DNA of 64,000 nt from Ephydatia muelleri. Lineage: Eukaryota; Porifera; Demospongiae; Spongillida; Spongillidae. The stretch's first letter is position 1; each line of letters opens with the position of its first letter. Shown piece after piece: positions 34,111 to 46,010 of the stretch. Location of the stretch: positions 3,061,457-3,125,456 of the forward strand of contig JABACO010000021.1 of NCBI GenBank assembly GCA_013339895.1, written 5' to 3'. The translations under genes were made by a program, and so were the position numbers. The notes under the pieces are model-generated. The model was not told where the DNA came from. It was given only the letters and a program-made list of their open reading frames with translations, and did no database searches.

Positions 34111-35030
34111 ACCCCAATAAAGTGCATTGCACACAAATTGTGAGTCGCTTACCGTATACTAGGCTTGCTTTCAGCAGGTTGATGAGGCTGATGTACTACA
34201 TCACAAACGCATCCCCAAAATAACACAAACGTGATAAGCAAAGTCACGTACCTTTCCAGGCCATGCACACTCACACAGGAACCCGCCAAAATTAGCCATC
34301 ACGTGCAATGGCATACTCTAATTGGTGCACTTTTAAATTTGGTTATAAATAGTACACAGCCAAATTGTTACAATCTGTAGCAGGAATGATATATATATCA
34401 ATATGCATCAGATTGATAGTCAATATGCCTCAGATATGATAGGCAGCCACTATCTGATACAGATTCTTCTGACAATGTGACACAGACTGAAGCTACATTA
34501 TGGTTCATATATTCAACAATCCGTAGCAGAATGATTGACATACTTCTAACATATTGAATACATGCTGTAACAGTTATGAGTAATATTCTTATTTGGAATA
34601 ATGCACTATCTAGGGGCTTCACCAAACATTATTCAATTATTTTTCACGAAGCGCATGACGAATATACAAATAAGTAGGCGTCTCTTCTGCTCCAGGTCCC
34701 GCATTGTACGTGCATGAAAGAATTTGTAATCTATGGGGTGGGGCATTCCAATCGTAAAATTTCCCCTCCCCTCTTCATCCTGTGCCCGCACTGGGAGGAG
34801 TGGGAGAGGCGGTGCAAAGATACTCGATGTATAAAATATTATGGCATACGGATGATATATAAGATATAAAAGATGATAAATGATGAAGTCATGACCGATG
34901 ATGTGAACACTATCGACAGCAAGGCTAAGAGATGATATATAAGATATAAAAGTTGCAGCTGATATATGGGATGATAAATGATGAAGTCTTGACCGATGAT
35001 GTGAACAGTGTGTCGACAGCAAGGCTAAGA

Positions 35031-36074
35031 TTAATAAGGGTCACCATGTACATCTTCTGGAAGTGGTGATAGGTGTGAGTACTCAGCAGGGCCAACAATG
35101 GAATCCTCTTCCTGCAGGGCTGCTGCTAGTTCTTCATCGCTAGGCTTTCCAGTGGTATAGTTCATATTGAGCCACTGCTGGAAGCCCTTGTATGTGTTGT
35201 GCTTGCTAGTCAGAACAGTTCGACAGTATTTACGCTGCATTTAGGAGAGATTATGTATGCCCGCCCTACACATGGTAAAATATGCACTCAAACAGCAAAA
35301 CTTACGAAAATGGCAACATGCGAAGGGAAACTGGTAATCACATCCCTGTTCACCTTTAATACTGGTAAAAATTTTTCAACAAAAGCTTCACACTTCAGAT
35401 TAGTATAAAGCTGGCATGGTGCTACTCCAAAAACCTTGTTGATGATTATATATAAATTATTTGCATTAATACACAGCCAAAAAACATACTCGTCTTCGTT
35501 CTTCAGCCCGCAGCTCACCCAATCTGGTTTTCACAAACGCCACAGCTGCATTCATTTTATACCTCTTGCTTATTTGTCCCCTCAGCACCTTGTGTACAAT
35601 ATTCTGTGAGCACGGGTGGTTTGGTATCTCGAGGACGTGCATACAAAGCGCTACAGTGTACATGCACTCACGAGTATGCTTTTGTGTTTGGGCAGCCTGT
35701 CAACAGTAGCGCAAAATAGTGCACCCGTTTCTTGGAGCAAGTCGTTCTGTGAAAAACATATAGTATGCCTTGGTTTTTCAATCATGTTGCACAACAATGT
35801 TTACCTTGTATCTACTTTTTTCGATTGAATAAGATGATTGCAAAAATTCTTCAAGTGTGTCAGACTGCCGCTTTTGCTCTGCTTGAATGGCATTCATTGT
35901 TGCCATAATCCTGTCGAGAGACCCTTGCAATTGATGTGGAGGTGGTGGGATAGTTGGTGGCCTTGGAACTGCTGGAGCTGGAGGATTCATTGGCAATGTC
36001 ATCCTTGATGATTCTGAAGTACTTCCACGAGGAGCATCATTTTGGAGCCTCTCGATGTTACAACGGTTGGACAT
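35031..36074 (-). CDS. Accessory protein of the Plavaka-like transposon (247 aa, five exons)
   Basis: Exons on the minus strand: 36074-35805, 35746-35672, 35603-35490, 35434-35354 and 35234-35031 (stop). All introns are GT-AG and phase 0, and the total is 744 nt. The N-terminus is polar, followed by a Pro-rich stretch (PAPAVPRPPTIPPPP). A short coiled coil is next (MATMNAIQAEQKRQ). The rest has basic and aromatic residues (ISKRYKMNAAVAFVKTRLGE, RKYCRTVLTS, YKGFQQWLN) and an acidic C-terminus. No domain was recognised. By position and orientation it corresponds to the BEN-domain accessory gene of the second CACTA-like element at 46-51 kb. Many CACTA elements encode a second, DNA-binding protein that helps transposition, and that is my guess for its role. 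Confidence 0.7.
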
Positions 36075-36318
36075 ATTGAATTCCAATGCGACACGTGGCA
36101 CATTTAATTAATTCAAATTTTATTTGGAGCCAAGCACAACAATATGTCAAAGCGTAAGTATTTGCATTTGTGGCAATCACTAAGAGTAGATAAACTGGCT
36201 TAAGGACTAAGGGAAGGCATTCAATTGCTCCCGTAAAGGATGGGAAAACATGCACCGCTGGCCGCGGGTCGGGGCGGTAACATGTTTATGGTGTGGGGAT
36301 CGAAGCAAAACTTAACTT

Positions 36319-39300
36319 ATGTTTACTTTGATCACCCATTTAGGTTTTCGTTGTGAACCTTGCGCCTTGATTTTCTTGTACCCATCGAAGTATAAAAAGC
36401 ATCTTGAAAGTATCTCTCATCAAAGAAGAGTAGAAGAGTCGCGCTTTTGGCAATCTACTTGTACATCTGATGCAGAACGAAGTCATGAGGTAGGCCTATT
36501 TTCTCTGTACATTTGTGTCACTTTATATCTACCTATTTGATAGTTTCCTGATGATGACCTTGTCACTGACAGCATACTGAGTGATGACGTTTGTGCTGAA
36601 TTCTCTGATGATCATGAAGACGTTTTACATATGGATGATGGTGATGGTGATGATGGTGTGGATGATGGTGGTGATGGTGATGATGATGGTGCTTTCAGTC
36701 TGGAGGACCATTTTGAGGATCTTGATAGAGAAAATGTTGGTAGCTACAGCCCATTTCCATCAAAGCTATTTGCATTACTCTTTATCTTAGTGAATTCTCC
36801 ACATCCAATGGTGAGGGTACATTTTTTACAGTGTTTTTTATTTATATCTGTGTACATAGGGTGAAAAAAAACCTCTCATTTGTGTGGTTTATTCTTAAGC
36901 AACTTGACATGACAGTTCCCAGTCTTGCCAGTGTTAAAGCTTTCAAACTACCAAACATGGAACCACCTATGCGGGTACAAAAACATGGGATAAATATTCA
37001 AAAATTACATGCTTTCATTTGTTCCAGCATGCTACTGCCGAAGGAATACCTTTTTACTCAATTTCATTGACATCTATAATACGTCAATGCCTAGGTCGTT
37101 TGGATGTTTCTACAAATCTGTTCAGGTATCCAGTGTGTGGCCAGAACTCATTCACGTAAGCCATTAATACTTACTGCTGTTGTGCACGAGTTATTTAAAT
37201 TTCACGTTTTAGTGAGATATACCATGCACAAGCTTGGTGTAACAATCCACGTTTCCTTTCACCAATGGTTAAACTGCTTGATGGAACCTCAATATTTCTA
37301 AGAGATTGTGTGAGTTTTTTTCATCCTATACTTGGAATTGCCACTGGTGTTGTGACAAAATTCTTTTATAAGGTTAGGAAATGTATGGTTTAATAAAATG
37401 AGTAAATAGAATAAATACGTTCTGTAGGGGAATTGCAAGGATGTGCTCACTGAAATTGAACCACTTCTCAATGTTGAACAGTTCCAGCAAATGGTGCCCA
37501 CAACTACAGTTACACATATGGCCCTAGACAGTGCAATATTGCATGAAAAGGCAGTTGTTACACTTGCTGATATTATTTGTTTAGCTACTCCTCCACGCCA
37601 AATTGTTCGAATGGCATCTACAGATTCAGGCTTTGTTAGAATGGATCTTGAGGTATGCTTTCTTGTATTGTGTTCAAGTATAAGTAATGTGTCTGTGTCC
37701 CTTAAAAAGGAAACAGCGGCTTACTTTTCTCAACATCCACTAAAAGTCAAGGCAGCTGGAAAAAGAATTCTAATGTTACCACTTATTCTTTTTAGCGATG
37801 ACACCAGTGGTAACAAGTCAAAGAAGTGGCATAAATTTGAGTCTTGGTACCTTTCTTTGGCTGGGCTTCCACGTTCTCATAATACCCGACACGATAACAT
37901 CCATTTTGTGTGCTGCTCTGACAAAGTATCCCCCATTGATCTAGGAGGACCAATTGCACAAGAATTGACAATGTTAGAAACTGAAGGAACATTTGTGTTT
38001 GATGCGTTGTACCAGGAGATGGTCTTGGTGCTAGCTCCTTTACTGTGTATTGTCTGTGACAATCCACGAGCTTCTGAACTTTTGAACCACCTTGGGAGTG
38101 CAGCAATAAAGTTTTGCCGTATTTGTATGGTGAGTACAGTGTACCTGTGTGTGCATTGAATGTGTAATAAATTAAAGTCATAAATTTTATCTCAGACTAG
38201 CAGGACAGAAAGTCCTGATATGGTTTGTGTCAAGCGTACAAAGGCTATTGCATTACAACAGATAACAGATATCCTTGCACAACGTACTGAAAGTGAGAGA
38301 GTGGAACAAAGAAAAGCTGTTGGATTAAGAGAGGATGATAATCCACTTCTTACCATGCCTGCTGACCTCTACGAGTAAGGAAACTTCATTAGTATAGGTG
38401 TGTACTTGTATTTTTCTATACAGAAGCACACCTGTGGAAGTTTTGTACACATTATTGTTGGGGACGTGCAAGCACATTCTGAAAATACTAATGCCAAAGT
38501 TTTCAGCACAGCAGAAGAGAGAGATCCTTGCCAGAATAAGGGCATTCAACACATCCGGGTTTAATACTAAGATGTATGGCAATGTATGCCAGTACTATCA
38601 ATCCTTTGTAGGTCGGGACTTCAAAGGATGGGCCCAGATGTGTTTATTTATACTGGGTCCATATTTGAATGAAGGAGACTCTGAAGTACTGCTTGCATTT
38701 ACGAAGGTTAGTATCCTTATGAACATCTACATGTGTATAAGTTAAGCTTTGCAAATTTTCAATGCAGGTGTTTCAGATCGCCTATTGCGACATCTTTAAA
38801 GCTTCATCTGCTGATTCATGCAGGAATGTTTGTCAAGCATTTGTTGATTCAGCCAAGCGTCACATGCCAACTCTACTAGATAAGCAAAAAACACACCTTC
38901 TCCTCCATCTTGTGGATTGCATGGTTCAGTTTGGTCCATCTTCAGCTTTCAGTGCAGAAAGGTATATTGAAGGTGTCATGAAATCTGTTTAGATAAATCT
39001 TTTCACAGATTTGAGTCGTTTAATGCCAATGTTCGGACATATAACATATTTGGCAACAGATTGGCTCCTAGCAGGGACATAGCTCAACGGTTTTCCACAT
39101 TGCAACATTTGCGCTACATCTGTTCTGATGGTGTGGGTGCGAATGAAAGGTACACAGTGAATTTATATTCTTTAATTCCACATTGAATATTTCTAAATGT
39201 AGGTGTGGCATTGACCTAAAGCATATCTACTCAATGCCACTTGTGCAACACTTGCTATGTGGCACTTCTATGCAGGAAATATATGAGCACAGAGCAATTT

Positions 39301-39990
39301 ACCAACAAGGAGCGCCTCGAAAGGTAAACAGCAAGTACTTGACTTGGATAGCCATATTTATATTCTATTCCAACTTAGGTGTCAAGGTGTTTAAGAACTT
39401 TGTCCACCTTGCGTCTTGTTTCTGTTGGAAGGCAAAATACCACGCTAGACATTTTGTTGCAGTGTGGCATACACTATGATCTTGTGCTGGGATCCGTTAC
39501 GCTAACAGAGCGCGTCACAGAATGTGGTGCAGTTATGTCACAGGAACGCAAACTTGTGAATTCTGGGGACTTCATAGAAGCTGTCACATCACAGTTTGAG
39601 GTAAGACTTGAAGAGATTTTTCCAACATACATTTTCACTCAAATTCAGATGCAGTATGGTATCTTGCTAGCTACGTTCAAGCGTAATGATGGCAGTGTTC
39701 ACTGCCTTGTTCAAGGCTTTCAAAAACTGGAGACTACTGATGGGCAGGCCATTAAGAATTCATATGACTGCCCTCTTCTTGAACTTAGCCGAACAATCTT
39801 CTGTACTCCAAGCAGCAATGTCAGACGTGCAGTGTCACTTGTTCATGAATGCAGTGATTCGTGTGCGTTTCTGGAGACCACAGCAGTGGACAACGTTGAA
39901 AGAGAAGAGGTCTCAATCCAATCCAAACTGTTGTTCAAGCATGATTGGCAAAATTATCTGTATTGTTACAATGTTTATTGCGCACTCTAA
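36319..39990 (+). CDS. Plavaka/CACTA-like transposase, 14 exons, 954 aa, no disruption seen
   Basis: Exons: 36319-36489, 36544-36810, 36900-36974, 37028-37155, 37213-37309, 37428-37652, 37710-38129, 38196-38374, 38424-38706, 38768-38961, 39009-39149, 39203-39323, 39379-39600, 39649-39990. All borders are GT-AG, phases agree, and the total is 2865 nt. The N-terminus has a zinc finger (CEPC...H.....H) and an Asp-rich stretch. The core shows ILMLPLILFSDDTSGNKSKK, WHKFESWYLSLAGLP, CDNPRASELLNHLGSAA and KFCRICM, typical of Plavaka-type transposases. Later blocks are LLLHLVDCMVQFGPSSAFS, ER|FESFN and LAPSRDIAQRF. It would bind element ends and catalyse cut-and-paste transposition in the nucleus. 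The first ATG is the least certain part. Confidence 0.8.
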
Positions 39991-40488
39991 TTAGAAATCT
40001 ATTCATTACATATATATAGATAACTACATAAACATTACCTTATTGGGAAAAATGTATTATAAGCACTATGCGAATAGCTATATAAACAATGCCTTATGAG
40101 GAACTCCTATATCTGATACGGTATGTAAGTCATTATGTAACATATTGATACAAAAAACCGCTACAGGAAGTATGAACAATTTGCGCCAGATTGTTACTCT
40201 ACATACTTTGGTACATATTGATATCATACTTTGTATCATATTGATATCATATTTGGATCATATTGTATACATTTTGAGTCAGGAATTGCAATTTGGCTGT
40301 GTAAATAACAACGATAACAGCACTAACCTATTGACAAGTAAGACTATCACCTATTTCTTGAACTGGCAGAAATCTTCAATGTTACAACATTTACAAGCCT
40401 GCGTGAAATTGTAAAAAACAATAGAGGCTGTGCAATGGGCGGAGCGAAGTGACGTTATTTGTGTTAACCGCCTGTCAAAAGCAATTGT

Positions 40489-40787
40489 ATGGGCAAGGCT
40501 TGTTGTGCAGTTGGATGCAGTAATCGTTTCATTAAAGGTTCGGGCGTTCATTTTCCTCAAGATGAAGAACGTAAGTCCCAGTGGATAGCAGCAGTGGGGC
40601 CGGCGCAAAGATTGGATTCCTAATGAGTACTCGTGGATATGTAGCGTACACTTCGTTTCGGGGGAATAGAGCAACAACCTTCTATCCCCTGATTATGTTC
40701 CTTCCTTATTCGAGCACATGAAGAGCCCTTTGAAGAGGAAGCGTGTGCATGATATGAACAGATTCCAAAAGGAAGTTGGTAAAAAAA
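40489..40787 (+). pseudogene. THAP zinc-finger domain relic inside the Plavaka-like element
   Basis: The frame starts MGKACCAVGCSNR, then GVHFPQDEERKSQWIAAVG. After one frame change come KDWIPNEYSWICSVHFVSGE, a TAG in place of the usual Lys, then LLSPDYVPSLFEH and a basic patch (KRKRVHDMNR). The C..C and C..H pairs, the Trp residues and the closing motif complete a THAP DNA-binding domain. It is either the 5' end of a P-element/THAP-type gene inserted in the element or captured cargo. It is broken in two places. Confidence 0.8.
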
Positions 40788-41344
40788 AAAATTGATGCTG
40801 CAGAGTCTTTGCTACAGCTATCGGAACCTGAGGCCAATTATTCCAATCTACACTAACAATGCCTCTCTCATACGCAACATACGGGTCTTCAAGCGCACCA
40901 ACCAGCTCCAATTTTACCTTGTAACGCTGTTTGGCAGTGTCATGAAGCTAATAGTAATACTCAGAGTATTTGGCCGTACTTTCTAGTTGCATTTAATCAC
41001 ACGAAATGGCTCAAACGGTTAGTCAGGAACCTCCAATCACTCTATTACGGATAGACACGTGTGTGCTTTTGACACTCAAAATGGCGCTTAGCAAAGGTTG
41101 CTTTTTATTGATGACGATTTAGGACGCTATTGCACAAACCCTATACCATACTTTCCATATAATTATGTACTGTATATCCATTTCAAATTGAACAATAATG
41201 GTAAGAATAAACATGGTACACATTAACATTTCAAAATTGTAATGACACACACTTGCACGTACATGTCCACACGCTCGCGACACACATGTCCACGCACACG
41301 CATAAACACACAACACACAGACGGACACATGCACAGTCGCACGT

Positions 41345-41640
41345 ACACACATGACAGATCGATGTCCACACACACGCATACAGACAGATGTCCACACACA
41401 CGTATACACAGACAGATGTCCACACACACGCATACAGACAGATGTCCACACACACGTATACACAGACAGATGTCCACACACACGCATACAGACAGATGTC
41501 CACACACACGTATACACAGACAGATGTCCACACACACGCATATGCACAGACACACACACACAGCCTAGATGTCCCACACAGACAGATGTCCCACACAGAC
41601 AGATGTCCCACACAGACAGATGTCCACACACAGGCAGATG
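41345..41640. repeat. ACAC-rich minisatellite with GACAGATGTCC core
   Basis: CAGACAGATGTCC followed by ACACACACGC or ACACACACGTATACA alternates in a unit of about 52 bp, roughly four times, then gives shorter CCCACACAGACAGATGT units to about 41,640. Open frames across it are artefacts. Confidence 0.9.
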
Positions 41641-42031
41641 TCCATCAGTATCGACTTCCGACTTCGGCATTGAGCGTGTCAAGTTCGGTTTGTACTGACT
41701 GTCGCATGCTAAGTACTAAAGGCAAGCGCCAGCTCCTTAGTAATTAGATGCTATTAACGCTTATACAGGAATTGATAACTCGCAGACAAATATACACACA
41801 GAATATGTGAAACTTGAATATACACGGTGGTATGATATAAATATACTTACGGGGGTATATTTTGTACACTTAATTGTGCCTATATAAACAGTGATGTATT
41901 AAACACTTGCGGATTCTTGAATATACGCCGTCTTATATTTCGAATATAGTACTCAGGCGTATATTTTGGCGTATTCTCAAATATAACCAAAAATATACCG
42001 TATCGTATATCTAACTTTTTGCACTGTGAAG

Positions 42032-42939
42032 ATTGGTGGACTAAGATGTCTTTCTGCCATGAAGGTATGCACTGCTTCACCATAACTTTCTGCGAATTTC
42101 ACTATCACATCAGTTTTTTTCTCCCCGTCTTCATTATCATTAATGGTTGCGATTGCTTCATACACCAATCGTTCCAACCGATCGATGTATTCAATCGTTA
42201 CTGCTTTTGAGTCTTTGTTGGTGTACGAACAGAAATATGGAAAAGTGCTGCTGATGATAGGGTTCGTCTTGTAATAAACCATTAGACGTATTAGTGTAGC
42301 TTTCAATGCCGTCATACAAATACATACTGAGTTTGAAATAACAGAACCCGGTATGTATGCCAATTTAAGAGTTGGAACTAACCACTCGCATATAGCTTTC
42401 GCTTTCGTACTTACAATTCCCAGCACCCTTAAAGTGGCTCCGCAAAGTATTACAACTAGGCATGGACAATGGTATTTTGTTATTTTCAGAATGGCTTTTG
42501 AATAATAGTCCAGACATTGCTTTACAGAGCCTTCCTCATTCTTTATTTCCTGTAGATAGGCAATAAACCTTACACCTTGATGCATAACAGCGATGAGGCC
42601 ATCTGTATTATCATCTAAACCAACATTTTCCTCAAAGTAAGCCGAAAGCAGTTTCTTGAATGCTGCCCGCCTATCATCTTCCGTATAGTAAGTTTGCACC
42701 ATTTCAGCAATGAGATGCTGCACAAATTTCATATCCTTTAGAGTAACTGTTGTGGGATCCATCGATGAATACTGATAAAGAAATGAACCAAATTCTTTGC
42801 ATAGCAAAGAAACTGGAACATGAAAATCAGCAGTGTTGTCTTGAAAATCTCGCTGCACATCAAAAGTATGATCTACTCTTGGAAGAACCTGCATCCATGA
42901 ATTTATTACTTGGGCTTGGAATAGCAAATTGCGAAGCAT
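42032..42939 (-). pseudogene. Nuclease-like plus kinase-like protein gene, split by the Plavaka-like element
   Basis: An ATG at 42939 opens about 300 codons on the minus strand up to the transposon end. The N-terminal half is helical. LIAVMHQGVRFIAYLQEIKN with EEGS shows a strand ending in E-x-K, as in a PD-(D/E)XK fold, followed by CPCLVVILCGATLRVLGIV. The last part, DVIVKFAESYGEAVHTFMA then RHLSPPI, resembles the first strands of kinase-like domains (VKF..RYG.E.H..L...G.AP.L) seen after such nuclease-like domains in fungal and effector proteins. The reading continues left of the transposon at 33,282. An in-frame stop lies just before the ATG, so this is a plausible true start. Insertion plus the minisatellite make it a pseudogene here. 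Family calls are from memory. Confidence 0.55.
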
Positions 42940-43457
42940 TTATTTTGGCGACTTCGCTCAGAGCAGATAGAAGCACTAAAATGAAACAACAAATGACTAG
43001 GATGGACATCCCTGTACAGACACATGGTGCTAAATATTTATAATCAACAGATGATGTAATTTTATATATTTTTAGCTGTCATGTCATTTATGTCATTCGC
43101 ACCAAATAACATTAAAGTCCGTTAGATAAGAGATTCTTCTGTTTAAGGTCATACAGTACCACGAGCAAATGGCTTGGCTATATAGATGTGTGCAACCTAC
43201 CTACTGCAATAAAACCATCTGTGATGTACATTTTCGCTGAACAGTGCTAGGGTACATGCGAGCGCCGTACTAGTATTTACATTTGAACAAACATTACTTA
43301 TACATGTACAACTTCTGGGCTTCTTTTCATATCCCTTCTACAGCTTCTACGTTGTGAAGAACAGACTGTTGCCTTTGGTTTTGGTATCTTCTGACCTATG
43401 AATAGATGAATGGACACATCTTAGACAATCGGAGCGAAGTGGAAGTGGAAGTGGTAG
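42940..43457. other. Non-coding stretch
   Basis: Upstream of the split gene; no coding or RNA gene was recognised. Confidence 0.4.
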
Positions 43458-43655
43458 GGTATGGAAGGGAAGGGAAGGGAAGGGAAGGGAAGGGAAGGGA
43501 AGGGAAGGGAAGGGAAGGGAAGGGAAGGGAAGGGAAGGGAAGGGAAGGGAAGGGAAGGGAAGGGAAGGGAAGGGAAGGGAAGGGAAGGAAGGGAAGGGAA
43601 GGGAAGGGAAGGAGGAAGGGAAGGGAAGGGAAGGGAAGGGAAGGAAGGGAAGGGA
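43458..43655. repeat. GGGAA pentamer microsatellite
   Basis: About 39 units of GGGAA with three short interruptions near 43,587, 43,610 and 43,645. It lies exactly at the outer limit of the second Ginger copy, so it may have grown from that copy's GTCGTTTCCT-like sequence. Open frames here are artefacts. Confidence 0.95.
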
Positions 43656-43659
43656 CTCA

Positions 43660-44923
43660 ACCATTGCAACATTCAGGATTAAGTTATTTGACATACTAAT
43701 ATCATGGACCTGTGAGGCATCAGTGTGGTGTTACTATAATGAGTATTATTCCAAAGCAAAGTCTTTGAGTGGCTATGAATAGGAATGTATGGATTATCAG
43801 AAACGGATACTGAATTAGTTTGGATAGGACATACGTCACACTCCTTCATCAAAACAGATACAGCAGCCTGTACTGCAGTCTTGGAGGAGGCTTTTTTTTA
43901 CTTTCTAAGCTCTCCTGTATGGCTTCAAATGAGCTCCTGGTGCTTTTTTTTCTCTTAGAGCCATCTAGAACTTTAAACATCTTGTATGGTCCAAGCCATT
44001 TTACATCCAACTTCCCACCCTTTCGATTGTTTTTGCTTGGTGTCTTTCAGAAAAACAAGAGCCCCAATCTTATAGCACAGAGGAGCTGCACGTTTCAAGT
44101 CACAATTTTTCTTTTGTTTTTGTTGTGCAGCTTGTCCGTTATGTTTCACAAGTTCAAGTCGTTTAGCTCACTCCTTCTGGATGTCCCGCTCACAATAATT
44201 TAAAGCTATATCATTGGAAAATTTATTCCGGAATTTTTCACGTACTGTCTTAAGCTCTTTGTTATTAATATTAATGTCAAGGGTATTGTAACCTTATGCA
44301 CAAATATAAGTTCACACGGAGTGAATTTAGTTGATTCTTGACATGAGGTATTGTAGGCAAAAACACATTATTCAAATTATGTACTCCACATCTCCTTCTT
44401 ACAGCCTATATGGTTTACCAACGTATTTTGAAGCATTTATGCTTTGTCTAAACCATTTGCCTATACAAGAGATAACATTTGAATTAAACTACCTTTGGGT
44501 AATGGGTGGTAAGAAGCTGTTAAATGATGTCTTATGCCAAGCAATGCTATTATTTTTTATTCAGCTTGATGTTACATTCAGTACCTTGGTCAGATGTAAT
44601 AACCTGAGGTTAGCCCATCCACATGAATAAATGTACCAATTAAAAAAAAAGAATATAGAAAGATTCATCAGTCATACCTCAGAAGGACGTGCACAACATA
44701 AATATTATATAATACCTTGTGTGCATGCAAATTTTAACCCATTGGTATTCTAAGTATTTTATTTGACAGATGAAAATGAAATTGATTACTAAGTAAACTA
44801 AATGTTATGTGTACACATAGATTGTGCATACCTTATAAAGCAATCTTGATAAGGGTTCCTATAGCATAAGTCCATTTTTGTAAAATAACCACACACTGTA
44901 AAAATATAACAGCTTCCATCTGA
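43660..44923 (-). pseudogene. Ginger copy 2: second half of the integrase region
   Basis: On the minus strand this stretch is highly similar to 15,385-16,673 of copy 1, base by base and including both introns. It starts at CAGATGGAAGCTGTTATA and runs through VITSDQGTE, the GPY module and beyond, to TTGCAATGGTTGAGTC beside the pentamer repeat. Its right limit is the inversion breakpoint shared with the first half at 57,757-58,470. The reading is broken by stops as in copy 1. Confidence 0.85.
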
Positions 44924-45520
44924 TGATGGTACCAGTGAGGCAGAAGAAGAAAGGGAGGTCAGTGTGCAAAGAGAAGATAGATATCAATTGCAAGACATGG
45001 AAGAAGGATATTGGAATGCTCATGGCAGAGAATGGGTAGAAATTGACCACCTTAGTGTTGACCCTGCAGTAAATGCCTACACAGGGATTACTGAACTGAA
45101 GTGGGGAACTACTCTGGAAGGTGTTGAGAAGAAATGGAGTATTACTTCTACCTCATGTTTCCTATGGACTCCATTCCATCTATCTTGGAGTATACTAATA
45201 TCAACCTCCTAACTAAAAAGAAAGCACCTTTGACAAAAGGAGAGATTATAAAGTGGCTTGGTATTAGATTGGCAATGGCTGTTGAACCAAGGAGGGGACC
45301 ACTTCCAACATATTGGAAATCAGAGAGTGATGTTGGTGTAGTTTCAACTGCTGCCAACTAAGAGGGTCGCTTTGGCATGAAGCTGTCACGGTTCACCGAT
45401 ATCAGTTCCAGTCTGCAACTGGCCCAAGAACCAAAACCACAACCTGTGAAGGTATGTGTTTCTTGCCCATTTGAAATTGATGTAATATTAATATTCCCAA
45501 CATGCAGGATCCTTGGTGAC
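44924..45520 (+). pseudogene. piggyBac-family transposase, middle 5' exons
   Basis: The plus strand reads DDGTSEAEEEREV, LQDMEEGYWNAHGREW, WGTTLEGVEKK. After one frame change come YYFYLMFPMDSIPSILEYTN, EIIKWLGIRLAMAV and RRGPLPTYWKS, then FGMKLSRFTDI. An intron (GT at 45,452 to AG at 45,507) leads to DPW, where the LTR retrotransposon inserted. This order is that of PGBD4-like piggyBac transposases. The N-terminal exon is at 58,471-58,742 on the minus strand because of an inversion, and the catalytic core is at 56,247 onward. Confidence 0.8.
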
Positions 45521-45622
45521 TGTAGCGCATGCGCTATGACCGTTGTACTTGTATCTGTATTATATAAGCACGTATGTGAATGCATTGATGATCCTTTTGC
45601 CACACCTGTAACCGACGCTACA
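45521..45622 (+). repeat. 5' LTR of the Ty3/gypsy element
   Basis: Begins TGTAGCGCATGCGCTATGAC and ends CCGACGCTACA. ATTATATAAGC inside may be its TATA box. Confidence 0.9.
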
Positions 45623-45640
45623 TTGGTGTCAGAAGTGGGA
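45623..45640 (+). promoter_or_regulatory. Primer-binding site
   Basis: TTGGTGTCAGAAGTGGGA lies directly after the LTR. TGG at its start is complementary to the CCA end of a tRNA. The gag ATG overlaps its last base. Confidence 0.8.
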
Positions 45641-46010
45641 TGACGGAACTCGAACGCGAGAGGAGGCCCACTCGGTTTTCAGCGCGTCCGCCTCCTCGCT
45701 TCGCAACTGGGACCGACTTCAGTCTATGGATAAAGCGAGTGGAACTATATATCCAAGAAGCGGGCTTACCTGAAGAGAAGAAAGGAGCAGAGTTGGTTTC
45801 GCTGCTTGAAGACGAGCCCTTCAGGATTGTAAGTCAGCTGGGATTGGTGAGCGAAACGGTTGAGTATGATGCGGTGAAAGCGTGCCTTGTGAGTCATTTT
45901 TCCCCTGACGGGGTGGAGTTAGAGTGGCAGGCTAAGATGCACGTGGCAAGACAGAAAGCAGGTGAGTCTGTCCTCGAATTCGCCGGCAGGTTGCGTGTTC
46001 TGGCGGACAA
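45640..46010 (+). pseudogene. gag of the Ty3/gypsy element, first part
   Basis: An ATG-started frame reads MTELERERRPTRFSARPPPR, then FSLWIKRVELYIQEAG, LLEDEPFRIV and ESVLEFAGRLRVLAD, typical of a gypsy Gag. After codon 123 the frame is cut by the CACTA-like element. It continues at 51,699, where KGYPSWPPERRLEV restores the family order. Confidence 0.85.

Larger units (their letters stand above)
33283..42028 (+). mobile_element. Plavaka/CACTA-like DNA transposon, complete and apparently intact (8,746 bp)
   Basis: The left end CACAGTGCAAAAAGTT is matched exactly by the reverse complement of the right end, and the first 37 positions agree at 32. The target duplication is AAG (33,280-33,282 and 42,029-42,031). 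Both subterminal regions carry repeated GTATATTC/GAATATAC phrases, as expected for CACTA-type transposase-binding repeats. Inside are a 14-exon plus-strand transposase and a five-exon minus-strand accessory gene, both without disruption in my splicing, back to back with about 240 bases between. The right third has a decayed THAP-domain relic and a minisatellite. The 3-bp duplication agrees with the CACTA group. Confidence 0.85.

Noticed and set aside
41119-41747. Long frames with His/Thr or Cys/Val repeats on both strands
   Set aside because: They come from the ACAC-rich minisatellite in the right part of the Plavaka-like element.
43347-43699. Frames encoding Glu-Gly-Lys or Pro-Phe-Ser repeats
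   Set aside because: They are translations of the GGGAA pentamer tract.
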